From: Pseudoalteromonas sp. MMG007 | Lineage (GTDB): Bacteria; Pseudomonadota; Gammaproteobacteria; Enterobacterales; Alteromonadaceae | Direction of reading: 5' to 3' | Assembly (NCBI RefSeq): GCF_018100985.1 | Contig: NZ_JAGJEI010000010.1 | Span: 1-64,000, forward strand | Length of the DNA stretch: 64,000 nt | Part shown: piece after piece, positions 35,807-47,913 of the stretch | Numbering within the stretch: position 1 is the first letter of the stretch | Layout: the number at the start of each line of letters is the position of its first letter | Notes under the pieces: model-generated | The model's database searches: none | What the model saw: the letters and a program-made list of their open reading frames with translations, nothing else | What the model was told of the DNA's origin: nothing | Program-made: the position numbers and the translations under genes

Positions 35807-38071
35807 CTATTTAGGCGTGTAAAACAAATCGCCTAATCGATGCTCTATCATAAAGTTTCGTGTTAAACGCAGTACTTGCTTAGCGGTGGATTGAGTTAAA
35901 CACTCACTAAGTAGCTGCTCCATGTCACTCACATTTAAGCGCCTGATCACCCACTTAACTTTATTAAGTGATGATAGATTCATACTTAAGCGCCTATACC
36001 CCATTGCAATAAGTAAAATCGCACCTTCGGGATCGCCACCAAGTTCACCACATAAACTAAAAGGCAATTCGTACTGCTCACATTCACAAGCCACTTTATT
36101 TAACACTCTTAATACGCCTGGGTGATAAGGGTTAAACAGCTCAGCAACACGTGCATTAGCTCTATCTACAGCTAATAGGTACTGCGTTAAATCGTTACTA
36201 CCGACTGAGCAAAAATCGACTTTTTTTGACCATTCAGGCAACATAAATACGCTCGAAGGCACCTCAAGCATTATACCAATATCAGGTCTTTCTATACTTT
36301 GCTCTGGGTACTTTTCACTTAGCTCATAATACGCTTGCTCAAATAATGCTAAAGATTCATCTACTTCATCGGTGCCACTGATCATTGGCAGCATAATCTT
36401 TAAATTGCCTAAACCAATATTTGCTTTTAACATTGCTTTAAGCTGATCTAAAAACAGCTCTGGGTGATCAAGACTAATACGAATACCACGCCATCCTAAA
36501 AAGGGATTTTCTTCGGTAATATTAAAATAATCTAAAACTTTATCCCCACCAATATCCAACGTACGCATAACTACAGGGTTTGGGTGGTAGCTAGTAAGCA
36601 CTTCGCGGTACCAGTTTTCTTGCTCTAATTGCGAAGGAAACTGGCCTTTTTGCATAAACCAAGCCTCTGTTCTGTAAAGCCCTACACCATCGCAGATATG
36701 TGAACTGCTTTGTTCTGTATTTAGCTCAAGCCCGGCATTTAACAGCAAGCTAATATGCTCACCATCAAGCGTTATTGATTCTGATGTTTGCTCGGCTAAA
36801 AAACGGTTATTCAATAAGCCATCTTGGTACTGAAGCTCGGTGTACTCATCTATTAGCATTTGCGATGGAGAAATATATAAACGCCCAGAAAATGCATCCA
36901 GAATGAGCGGTTTACCCTCAAACTGTAAGAGTGGTAAATCTTCAATACCCCAAATAGCAGGAATACCCATTGCACGCGTTAAAATAGACGCATGGCTATT
37001 AGCTGAACCATTAACACTAACTACACCCGCTAAATGCCCTTTTGGCACTTCTGCAAGCATGGCCGGAGTTAATGTATTAGCAATTAAAATAGTATTTGGT
37101 GGGTAATCTTTTATAGCGTGTTCGGTGTTTACTAAATGATGTAGCACGCGTAAACCAATGTCTTTAACATCAACCGCACGCTCCTTTATATATGGGTCCT
37201 GCATGGCATTAAATTGAGAGATTAAGCGCTCTATTACAATTTTTAATGCACTTTTAGCGCACCAACCTTCTTGTAACTGTACCTCAACATTATGGCCTAA
37301 GCTTTTTGCATCAAGTAATTGTTGGTAAACATCAAATACAGCCAACGCTTCATGCGGTATCGAGTCACTTAGCGTCATAGAAAGCGTATTAAATTCTTTT
37401 CGGGTCGCGGCTACGGCTTGCGTAAACAAGCGGCGTTGCTCTGTTACATCACTGTCTTTTAAAAGCTCTATAGACTTAAAATCAAGCTTTGGCAGCACGA
37501 CAAATGCTTGGCCAATTCCTATGCCCGGCGCACTCGATACCCCTTTTAAAACAGATGTTTGATGAGATGATTCATCTTGTCGCAGTACTTCTTTTATTTC
37601 AGCATGCGCTAATTGTGATGCAAGTTGAGCAGAGAGCGTAATTAAAAACGATTCTTCATCTTGGCTAAAAACACGGGCCATTTTTTGCTGAACAACAATA
37701 ACGCCTAATACTTTTTTTTGATGCACCACAGGTACTGACAAAAAAGCATTGTAGCCTTCTTCATTCACTTCGGGGGAGAGTTTAAATCGCGGGTGTGATT
37801 TAGCAAATGCTATATTAATTGGCTCTTCGCGCTGGGCAACTAAGCCTACTAAGCCTTCGGTAAAGCCAATTCTAAACTTACCCACCGCATCAGGATTTAA
37901 CCCTTCGGTAGCCATAAGTACAAAATTGTCTTGGCTGTAATCTGCAAAATAAATGGAGCAGCACTGGGTTTTCATGGCATCTTTAACCATTTGCACAAAG
38001 CACACTAAAGCACTGTCTAAATTCGCTTGTTGCGATACAGACTCAGCAATAGACCTAAGTGTAGCCAGCAT
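35807..38071 (-). CDS. ptsP: PTS-Ntr enzyme I (phosphoenolpyruvate-protein phosphotransferase)
   Basis: The 754-residue protein has an N-terminal GAF domain (~1-160) that distinguishes EI-Ntr from sugar EI, then an enzyme I body with phospho-His in GSANSHASILTRAMGIPA and a PEP-binding barrel with CGELGGDPEGA. It autophosphorylates from PEP and feeds the nitrogen PTS (NPr, EIIA-Ntr). It lies 30 bases after rppH, the usual gammaproteobacterial order. Confidence 0.96.
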   Translation of the reverse strand: MLATLRSIAESVSQQANLDSALVCFVQMVKDAMKTQCCSIYFADYSQDNFVLMATEGLNPDAVGKFRIGFTEGLVGLVAQREEPINIAFAKSHPRFKLSPEVNEEGYNAFLSVPVVHQKKVLGVIVVQQKMARVFSQDEESFLITLSAQLASQLAHAEIKEVLRQDESSHQTSVLKGVSSAPGIGIGQAFVVLPKLDFKSIELLKDSDVTEQRRLFTQAVAATRKEFNTLSMTLSDSIPHEALAVFDVYQQLLDAKSLGHNVEVQLQEGWCAKSALKIVIERLISQFNAMQDPYIKERAVDVKDIGLRVLHHLVNTEHAIKDYPPNTILIANTLTPAMLAEVPKGHLAGVVSVNGSANSHASILTRAMGIPAIWGIEDLPLLQFEGKPLILDAFSGRLYISPSQMLIDEYTELQYQDGLLNNRFLAEQTSESITLDGEHISLLLNAGLELNTEQSSSHICDGVGLYRTEAWFMQKGQFPSQLEQENWYREVLTSYHPNPVVMRTLDIGGDKVLDYFNITEENPFLGWRGIRISLDHPELFLDQLKAMLKANIGLGNLKIMLPMISGTDEVDESLALFEQAYYELSEKYPEQSIERPDIGIMLEVPSSVFMLPEWSKKVDFCSVGSNDLTQYLLAVDRANARVAELFNPYHPGVLRVLNKVACECEQYELPFSLCGELGGDPEGAILLIAMGYRRLSMNLSSLNKVKWVIRRLNVSDMEQLLSECLTQSTAKQVLRLTRNFMIEHRLGDLFYTPK

Positions 38072-38101
38072 GTCCTGCTCCTTTATTCTATCGAGAAATT
38101 A

Positions 38102-38620
38102 CTACCTTTTACTTCGCCAATGATCTTTGTGTTGTTCTCTTTTATTAAAAGGCATGGCGAAAGGAGCAAACTCCTTCATTACACGTCGATAAACATCCCG
38201 TTTAAACGATACTACCTGTCTTACAGGATACCAGTAACTTACCCAGCGCCAATCATCAAACTCTGGATGATGGGTTTTAAGCAAGTTTACATCTTCATCT
38301 TTACAACGCAGTTTTAATAAAAACCATTTTTGTTTTTGCCCAATACACACCGGACTAGAGTCGCGGCGAATTAATCGTTTGGGTAATTTATAGCGTAACC
38401 AATGTTTTGAGCTTGCGACTATTTCTACATCTTCAGGTCGCAGCCCTACTTCCTCGTGTAACTCGCGGTACATGGTTTGTTCTGCTGTCTCGCCATCATC
38501 AACACCACCTTGGGGAAATTGCCAAGAATGCTGACCATAACGTCTAGCCCAAAAAACCTGTCCCTGATTATTGCAAATTACAATTCCGACATTGGCACGA
38601 AAACCTTCGGCATCAATCAC
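38102..38620 (-). CDS. rppH: RNA pyrophosphohydrolase (Nudix)
   Basis: The 172-residue protein carries the Nudix box [20 protein letters not shown] (about residues 39-58) and the RppH start [17 protein letters not shown]. It removes pyrophosphate from 5'-triphosphate RNA to start mRNA decay. It is the first gene of rppH-ptsP and is divergent from mutH. Confidence 0.96.
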   Translation of the reverse strand: MIDAEGFRANVGIVICNNQGQVFWARRYGQHSWQFPQGGVDDGETAEQTMYRELHEEVGLRPEDVEIVASSKHWLRYKLPKRLIRRDSSPVCIGQKQKWFLLKLRCKDEDVNLLKTHHPEFDDWRWVSYWYPVRQVVSFKRDVYRRVMKEFAPFAMPFNKREQHKDHWRSKR

Positions 38621-39150
38621 CTTAGTGCCTCATTTGTAAGTCGATTTTTAATGATTGTTCCACATTAGCTGCAATACGGCAAACACTATTATAGCCAAGC
38701 TAATTTGTAAGCTAAGTTTACGCTTTTGCATACCCCATAAAATAATGAAGTGTGAGTAAAAATTTTAAAAATAATCCACCAAAGCTATTGCGGTTATTGT
38801 TTTACTCTACTTACTCACAGTTTGTGCATAACTTTTATAAAACACGCTCGTTTTGCAAACAAATCCACAATATAAGATCTAAAAACTCGTGTTCTCCACA
38901 GAATCTGTGGATAAACATGTTTATATAGTTGTATTTATCCCAGCAACTTTTAACAGCCTTAATCAAAAATGAATGCATAACTTAAAAAAAACCAGCTAGC
39001 TCAGTAACTTAAAGTAAACCGCCCAATTTTATACATGTACAAAATTAACCCAAACAACAGGCGAGCAAAAAACGAACAACCCTAAAGATATCCACGGCTT
39101 AGCCAATTTGCTATCATGGCTATGGTATTTATTCAACCGAAATTAATAGT
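38621..39150. promoter_or_regulatory. 530-bp rppH-mutH divergent spacer with DnaA-box-like sites
   Basis: No gene is seen. The segment holds a perfect DnaA-box 9-mer TGTGGATAA at 38906-38914 and a one-mismatch copy TGTGCATAA at 38823-38831, in very AT-rich DNA. A short inverted repeat, TCCACAGA/TCTGTGGA, overlaps the perfect box. Promoters for rppH and mutH must lie here. Confidence 0.4.
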
Positions 39151-39822
39151 ATGCGACCATCAAAACCACACTCAATTAACGACCTAATGCAGCGCGTGAA
39201 TAACATTGCTGGATTAACACTTGGCCAACTTGCAAACCAGTACCATTTTAAAACACCTGATGATTTACTCCGTGAAAAAGGCTGGACCGGGCAACTAATT
39301 GAGTATGTACTTGGGGCTACGGCAGGTTCAAAACCCCTACCCGATTTTGAAGATTTAGGGATAGAGCTAAAAACACTCCCCATTTCTTACAAGGGTAAAC
39401 CACTAGAGACTACGTTTGTATCGGTAACACCTTTAATAAACGTCACCGGTATGGCATGGCATACAAGCTCTGTGCGTAAAAAGCTAAATCATGTTTTATG
39501 GTTACCCATACTAAGTGAGCGAGATATAGCCCCGTTTGACAGAACGATAGGCAGCGGCTTTTTGTGGCAACCAACACCTGAGCAAGATGCGCTATTACAG
39601 CGTGACTGGGAAGAACAAATGGAGTTAATCGCACTCGGGCGAGTAGATGAAATATCAGGCCATTTAGGGGATGCTATACAAATTAGGCCTAAGGCGGCAA
39701 ACAGCAAAGTTGTTACTGATGCTATTGGTCCACATGGTCAAATTATCAAAACCTTACCACGTGGTTTTTATTTAAAAACCAGTTTTACGGGTGAGATTTT
39801 AAAACAGCAGTTTCAGCTTTAA
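39151..39822 (+). CDS. mutH: DNA mismatch repair endonuclease MutH
   Basis: The 223-residue protein fits MutH in length and motifs: DFEDLGIELKTLP carries the Asp and Glu-X-Lys catalytic set, with TFVSVTPLINV and IRPKAANS following. It nicks the unmethylated strand at hemimethylated GATC sites with MutS and MutL. Its presence implies Dam methylation in this organism. Confidence 0.95.
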   Translation: MRPSKPHSINDLMQRVNNIAGLTLGQLANQYHFKTPDDLLREKGWTGQLIEYVLGATAGSKPLPDFEDLGIELKTLPISYKGKPLETTFVSVTPLINVTGMAWHTSSVRKKLNHVLWLPILSERDIAPFDRTIGSGFLWQPTPEQDALLQRDWEEQMELIALGRVDEISGHLGDAIQIRPKAANSKVVTDAIGPHGQIIKTLPRGFYLKTSFTGEILKQQFQL

Positions 39823-39988
39823 GTACGCAAGGGTTAAACTCTAACTCATAAGTAGTTTAGCGAAACCTTTACCTCTGTCTTTGGTTCATCCAAACAGGCT
39901 TTGCAACAGTAATTAGCACCTCTCCGTCACCCGGATTTGTAGGCGTATACGCTTTGCTTACACCCGTATACAACAGGGGCATTTTAGA

Positions 39989-40365
39989 ATGGCCATTCTA
40001 AGCATCCGAATTTACGATAAATTAAAAGAGTCTTTAAATAGTGAGGCGCAAAAGCAAGGTATTTCTATATCTGAATATGTGAAGAGAACACTGGAAAGTG
40101 AGGGCGTTGATACCCATATACTAGCAACAGAGAGAAATTTAAAAAGCCCTGTTATAGCATTGAAAGTTTAGCCCATGTCACTTAGGAAACTATACGCGAA
40201 GTTGAATTAAATATTCAGCGGCTAAATGAATCGCTTAAAAGTGCCAATCACTCAAAGGGTCTCAAAAAATTTAAATGGATATTAATTTCTATATCCCTCA
40301 TATTTGTATCAATCTCGCTCCCAGTATTTCACTTTAATATAGTTTATTTAAAAGCTTTGCTTTAA
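39989..40365 (+). pseudogene. Broken gene: ribbon-helix-helix head plus membrane tail
   Basis: A 60-codon frame (39989-40171) starts AILSIRIYDKLKESLNSEA then GISISEYVKRTLES, a ribbon-helix-helix DNA-binding pattern. After its stop, another frame continues with SIESLAHVT, a TAG stop, then ETIREVELNIQRLNESLKSA, a basic patch and a membrane segment (WILISISLIFVSISLPVF) up to TAA at 40363. A frameshift and a nonsense codon would explain the pattern. The intact ancestor was probably a ~120-residue RHH/coiled-coil/membrane protein of unknown role. The N-terminal part may still be made. Confidence 0.5.
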
Positions 40366-40458
40366 CTTTGGATAATTATAAAAACTCTACTTTAGAGTTA
40401 TTCTTCTTAAAAACGGCATCCTTATTGCAAATTTTGTAGACTTAGAACTAGCAAATGG

Positions 40459-40869
40459 ATGTTAATTATGATTATCGGCAATCAAACAGCTACCTACAGT
40501 CAATACCAGTCAGCTCAACAGCCCAAAGCCCCCCAAAAAGGCGGCAATGAACTGCCTGACGTCACAGGAAAAAGTACTGAACCAAGAACTGTAGACATGC
40601 ACAACATTGGGATGGATGAATTAAACGCACTTATCAAAGAAACTGGTGATGGTCGATTGCTTGTTCTCCCATATGATAGCTTTAAATTTGAAAACGGCTC
40701 ATTCGTTGGTGTGGAGAGTAAAGATTTCATTGCTCAAATAAAAAACAGTCGAGATTTTGCAAAAAGTATAGGAGATACAAAATCAGAAAAACAATGGTCA
40801 GATTTCCTTGATGTGCTTCATGAATATGATGGATATCAATTATCCCCTAAAATCAATGTTGAAGCATAA
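40459..40869 (+). CDS. Unrecognised 136-residue protein
   Basis: I do not recognise this protein. It is soluble, with no signal peptide or membrane segment. The N-terminus is Gln/Pro-rich and low in complexity (SQYQSAQQPKAPQKGG), followed by a folded-looking part with MDELNALIKETGDGRLLVLP and WSDFLDVLHEYDGYQ. The start is uncertain: ATG 40459 or 40468, neither with a clear ribosome binding site. It sits between a broken gene and a gene-free stretch, so it is probably accessory. Confidence 0.5.
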   Translation: MLIMIIGNQTATYSQYQSAQQPKAPQKGGNELPDVTGKSTEPRTVDMHNIGMDELNALIKETGDGRLLVLPYDSFKFENGSFVGVESKDFIAQIKNSRDFAKSIGDTKSEKQWSDFLDVLHEYDGYQLSPKINVEA

Positions 40870-41511
40870 ATACAATGTATTAATTTATGCTTTAACATTA
40901 TAAATTTATTGAATGTAAATTGAATCGTTCCAGTAACTAGGAGACGAAATTAAGCTTGATGAAACTAAGAAATTACCTTGTTGTGGGCCATAAAAATTAA
41001 AATAATAAAGCCAACCTGTGACTGTTTTTCCCAGATTGCAGTTATGTATATCAATGCATAAAGTACCCCATAGATATATTTACTCTGAACAAGACTTACA
41101 TCAACTAGGGTTCATATCGAGGGATGGGTGTAAAACCCCAAATACTTTCGCTTAACCGTAAACCAATAAACAAAAAAGTGAGTCTTTTTTATCCCACATT
41201 AAAATAGATGCTGCGTCACGCTAGTTTACACTGTCGTATTAACCTAGAGGCCTTGCCATACAGGCGCCAATAACGAATTGTACAGACTCATTGAATAAAC
41301 ATGGCTGGGGAACACCGCTGTAATCCACCTAAAAATGAGTTAATTGCATCACTGGGAGTAAGTTAAAGGGTCGACTAGCAAATCTATAATTGTACTATAT
41401 GGTAATAAGCGTAAAGCATAAGGTTTTTATAGTCCTGCTGTTGGCTAAGTGTACGCATTAACAAACTTCGTGCCTTGCTCCCAACTCTTTGGATAAAAGT
41501 ATCTAATATAA
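40870..41511. other. Gene-free, probably decayed accessory stretch before eno
   Basis: About 640 bases hold no convincing gene. On the minus strand, 40906-41079 is open for 58 codons and reads like a protein C-terminus (for example TVTGWLYYFNFYGPQQGNF, ending at a stop), with no start codon or upstream extension. The rest has many stops in all frames. Confidence 0.45.
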
Positions 41512-41537
41512 AAAATCCCCGCCTGAGCGAGGATTTT
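41512..41537 (-). terminator. Rho-independent terminator of eno
   Basis: On the minus strand, an eleven-base-pair stem (AAAATCCTCGC/GCGGGGATTTT, one mismatch) with loop TCAG is followed by a T run, 40 bases after the eno stop. Confidence 0.85.
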
Positions 41538-41577
41538 ATCATCTAAAATTAAATATTAGATTCTATATAAAATAGAA

Positions 41578-42912
<1,335 letters not shown>

Positions 42913-42939
42913 CTAACTTTACTACGTTTTGTATAGTTT

Positions 42940-43101
42940 ATACCAATTGCATTTAATTAGTGAGCTATCATAACGCTAAGAAAACAACTCAATAACAAGG
43001 CACAAATTATGACATATAGTTGTTCTATATGAGTAATTTTTAACACAATTAGTAAGTTATTTAACCCGATACAATGCTCATGTTTTTAATAAGATCGGTA
43101 T
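42940..43101. repeat. MITE-like ~160-bp repeat, copy B
   Basis: It begins ATACCAATTG and ends GATCGGTAT. Like copy A at 19826 it has AACAAGGCA about 60 bases in and a TTTAAT run near the right end. The two copies are of nearly equal length (161 and 162 bp). Internal identity is patchy, so they are diverged members of one family. Confidence 0.55.
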
Positions 43102-43120
43102 CAGTCAGCCTTTAAAACAA

Positions 43121-43147
43121 AAAAGCCGTGCAATATGCACGGCTTTT
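43121..43147 (-). terminator. Rho-independent terminator of pyrG
   Basis: The stem AAAAGCCGTGCA/TGCACGGCTTTT, with a three-base loop, lies directly after the pyrG stop. The symmetric A and T runs could make it work in both directions. Confidence 0.88.
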
Positions 43148-43151
43148 AAAA

Positions 43152-44801
<1,650 letters not shown>

Positions 44802-44908
44802 TCAGGAATTAAAAGGAATATAACACCCGAGAAAGAGACTCTGGGTATATCATCAAGACGGGGCGAAATTGTACCAAAACACGCCAGCGCAATCCAGCTA
44901 AAAATAGT

Positions 44909-44938
44909 AAAAGCGCGCACAAAAAATGTGCACTTTTT
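44909..44938 (-). terminator. Probable terminator of the relA-mazG unit
   Basis: On the minus strand, an imperfect hairpin (AAAAGTGCAC with a partner GCGCGCTTTT, loop ATTTTTT) is followed by a short T run, about 10 bases after the mazG stop. Two mismatches weaken it. Confidence 0.5.
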
Positions 44939-44948
44939 AACATTAAAC

Positions 44949-45746
44949 CTATTTCACTTTTTTAATGGCATCCCACGCGTTGTCCATTTCTTCTAGGCTT
45001 GCAGTATCCAAACTTTTGCCTTGAGCAATTAAGTACGCTTGTACCTTTTCAAACCGCGCTGAAAACTTATCATTTGCTTGTCTTAAAAGTTGTTCTGGAT
45101 CGCGTTTAACATGGCGAGCAACATTAACTGTGGCAAACAGTAAGTCGCCTATTTCTTCTGCTGTATGCTCAGATCGAGGATCGTGTTCGAGCGCCTCTTT
45201 TACTTCTAATACTTCTTCGCTCACTTTATCAAGTGCGCCATGATAGCTTGGCCAATCAAACCCTAAGCCAGCAACACGTTGCTGAATTTTTTTAGCTTTA
45301 CTAAGGCTTGGCATATTTGCCGGAATATCTTGCCAAAGCGAAGTATTAACCGATGAAGCTTTTTCAGCACGTTCTTGTGCTTTAATTGCTTGCCACTGCT
45401 TTGCTAACTGCTCGTCAGTTAACGCTTGTTGCTCGTTAAATACATGAGGGTGGCGGCGCACAAGTTTAGCACTGAGCTGCTTTATAACATCATCAAAATC
45501 AAATAAATTTTTCTCTTTAGCTAACTGGGCATAAAACACAATTTGAAAAAGTAAATCGCCAAGCTCATTTTTAAGCTCACCTAAATTATTAGTCTCTATG
45601 CAATCGGCAACCTCGTACGCTTCTTCTAGGGTATGAGGAACAATTGATTTGAAATCTTGCTTAAGATCCCATGGGCAGCCGCCGTTAGGATCTCGCAAGG
45701 TTTGCATAATATTTAAAAGCTCAGTTAATGCGTTTTTATCTGTCAT
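44949..45746 (-). CDS. mazG: Nucleoside triphosphate pyrophosphohydrolase MazG
   Basis: The 265-residue protein has two MazG repeats: GGCPWDLKQDFKSIVPHTLEEAYE with ELGDLLFQIVFYA, and VSEEVLEVKEAL with EEIGDLLFATVNVARH, whose Glu/Asp residues bind magnesium. It hydrolyses NTPs to NMP and pyrophosphate and can lower ppGpp effects. It starts two bases after relA, the classic relA-mazG unit. Confidence 0.96.
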   Translation of the reverse strand: MTDKNALTELLNIMQTLRDPNGGCPWDLKQDFKSIVPHTLEEAYEVADCIETNNLGELKNELGDLLFQIVFYAQLAKEKNLFDFDDVIKQLSAKLVRRHPHVFNEQQALTDEQLAKQWQAIKAQERAEKASSVNTSLWQDIPANMPSLSKAKKIQQRVAGLGFDWPSYHGALDKVSEEVLEVKEALEHDPRSEHTAEEIGDLLFATVNVARHVKRDPEQLLRQANDKFSARFEKVQAYLIAQGKSLDTASLEEMDNAWDAIKKVK

Positions 45747-45748
45747 GT

Positions 45749-47905
45749 TTATTGGCTGCGCTTAGCATCGTGAACACCTTCAATCTGAAGTAGTTTTGAA
45801 AGTACACGATTAGTACCTGATAAGTCATGTACTTCTATTTGCATAGTAAATACGGCAAGCTGATCTGCGCCAACCGTATTGACGTTCATGTTTAATACGT
45901 TGACCTTTTCGTTAGCAAGCACAGAGCTTATATCGCGAATTAAACCAGAACGATCGCTGGCTTCAATTTTTATGCTAAGCGCATAAGAGCCATTAATATC
46001 GTCAGACCAACTTACTGAGATCACGCGTTCTGGATGCTGTGTTTTTAAGTTATTAAATGAGTCGCAGTCATCTTTATGAACACCAATACCACGGCCTTGC
46101 GTTATATAGCCAATTATTTGATCGCCCGGTACAGGACGACAACACTTAGCTACATGGCTCATTAAACTACCTACACCATCCACTACAATGCCGTTTTTAT
46201 CGCCCGTTACTTTACTTGGTGCTTTAAAACGAATAACCGGTTCATCTTCTGTACGGTCGCTAACAAAGTTAAGCATTTGGTTTAACCGTACATCACCTGC
46301 GCCAATGGCAACCATTAAGTCATCAAGCTCCTTAAAATTAAAGCGCTTAATGGCGGGGTCTAAATCTTTGTAGGTTAAATCAAGCTTTTGAAGCTCGCTG
46401 TCAAGTATTTCTTTACCCGCACTTAGGTTTTTATCGCGGTCGAGCTGCTTAAACCAGTGATGTATTTTAGCTCTTGCACGTGATGATTTAATATAACCCA
46501 ATGATGGATTTAGCCAGTCTCGGCTTGGATTAGGCTGCTTTTGAGTCAGTATCTCTACTTGATCCCCTGTTGATAACTGATGTGTAAACGGCACTATTTT
46601 GCCAAATACTTTAGCGCCGATGCACCTGTGACCTACGTTTGAGTGAATGTAGTAGGCAAAATCAAGCGGTGTAGCACCTAATGGTAAATCAATAATATCG
46701 CCACTTGGGGTAAAGATGTACACACGGTCTTCGACTACTTGATTTTTTAGCTCTTCGGCTAAATCACCACCATCAACCACTTCTTCTTGCCATTGCAGTA
46801 ATTTACGCAGCCAACTAATTTTTTGCTCGTAACCTGAGCCTCGTCCAGGTAATGCGCCTTCTTTATACATCCAGTGCGCAGCGACACCTAACTCAGCATC
46901 TTGATGCATATCGCTGGTGCGAATTTGTATTTCAACTGTTTTACCTTCAGGGCCAAATACCACAGTATGAATAGACTGATAGCCATTTTGCTTTGGTGTG
47001 GCAACGTAGTCATCAAATTCTTTATTAAGATGACGCCAGTTTGTATGTACTATGCCAAGCGCGCCGTAACAATCTTGTAGGCGCTCAACCACAATACGCA
47101 TTGCGCGAATATCAAAAAGCTGATCAAACTCGTAGTTTTTCTGCTGCATTTTTTTAAAAATGCTGTAGATATGTTTAGGTCGCCCGTACACTTGCGCTTC
47201 TATACCGGCTTCACTTAAGCGGTTTTTTACCTGCTCAACCATATCTTCCATATAGGCTTCGCGAGCAAGTCGTTTATCATCTAACTGTTTGGCTATGCCT
47301 TTGTAGGTATCTGGGTGTAAATACCTGAACGATAAATCTTCAAGCTCCCATTTCAATTGCCCTATCCCTAAACGGTTTGCAAGCGGTGCAAAAATATCGG
47401 CTGTTTCTTTTGCCGTAATCACTCGCTCTTCTTCGTCGGCATCCTTTACATTACGTAAATGACATACCTGCTCAGCAAGTTTAATAACAACAGCGCGTAC
47501 GTCTTCAACCATGGTTAATAGCATTTTTCGGATATTATCGACCTGCATAGTGCCTTTACCTTGGTGCGATAAAGTACTAATGGTGGCCATTTGCGCTACA
47601 CCCGTTAGCAGCATAGCAATGTTGTTACCTAGCTGCTCTTCTATGGTTTCAAGCGATATAAGATCATTTAAAAAATACGGTGTTAAATACGCAGTAGCTA
47701 ACGATTCAGGGTCAAGATTTAGCTCAGCTAAAATTTCTACCATTTCGATTGCTGTGTTTTGCCTGCTTTGGTTATCACATTTACCGCACAGGGCCTGGGC
47801 TTGATTTAGTAGCTCTGTTTTTTCCTCAGACAAGCCAAGTAACGAAAGCCGCGTGCTAAAGTCCGTACTTTCATCTTGTTGATGTGATTGTCGTGTAGCT
47901 ACCAT
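45749..47905 (-). CDS. relA: GTP pyrophosphokinase RelA, (p)ppGpp synthetase I
   Basis: The 718-residue protein has a degenerate N-terminal HD region (no HD pair, as in RelA rather than SpoT), a synthetase domain with FDIRAMRIV and YQSIHTVVFGPEGKTVEIQI, a TGS domain (VYIFTPSGDIIDLP), a zinc-finger/CC region with CCRPVPGDQIIGYI, and a C-terminal ACT domain. It makes (p)ppGpp when uncharged tRNA enters the ribosome. rlmD ends eight bases upstream. Confidence 0.97.
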   Translation of the reverse strand: MVATRQSHQQDESTDFSTRLSLLGLSEEKTELLNQAQALCGKCDNQSRQNTAIEMVEILAELNLDPESLATAYLTPYFLNDLISLETIEEQLGNNIAMLLTGVAQMATISTLSHQGKGTMQVDNIRKMLLTMVEDVRAVVIKLAEQVCHLRNVKDADEEERVITAKETADIFAPLANRLGIGQLKWELEDLSFRYLHPDTYKGIAKQLDDKRLAREAYMEDMVEQVKNRLSEAGIEAQVYGRPKHIYSIFKKMQQKNYEFDQLFDIRAMRIVVERLQDCYGALGIVHTNWRHLNKEFDDYVATPKQNGYQSIHTVVFGPEGKTVEIQIRTSDMHQDAELGVAAHWMYKEGALPGRGSGYEQKISWLRKLLQWQEEVVDGGDLAEELKNQVVEDRVYIFTPSGDIIDLPLGATPLDFAYYIHSNVGHRCIGAKVFGKIVPFTHQLSTGDQVEILTQKQPNPSRDWLNPSLGYIKSSRARAKIHHWFKQLDRDKNLSAGKEILDSELQKLDLTYKDLDPAIKRFNFKELDDLMVAIGAGDVRLNQMLNFVSDRTEDEPVIRFKAPSKVTGDKNGIVVDGVGSLMSHVAKCCRPVPGDQIIGYITQGRGIGVHKDDCDSFNNLKTQHPERVISVSWSDDINGSYALSIKIEASDRSGLIRDISSVLANEKVNVLNMNVNTVGADQLAVFTMQIEVHDLSGTNRVLSKLLQIEGVHDAKRSQ

Positions 47906-47913
47906 AGTGCGTT

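Noticed and set aside
39880..39985. Possible integron attC-like site before the ribbon-helix-helix gene
   Set aside because: A GTATAC inverted repeat and an ACAGGGGC end looked suggestive, but the core GTTRRRY/RYYYAAC boxes are absent.
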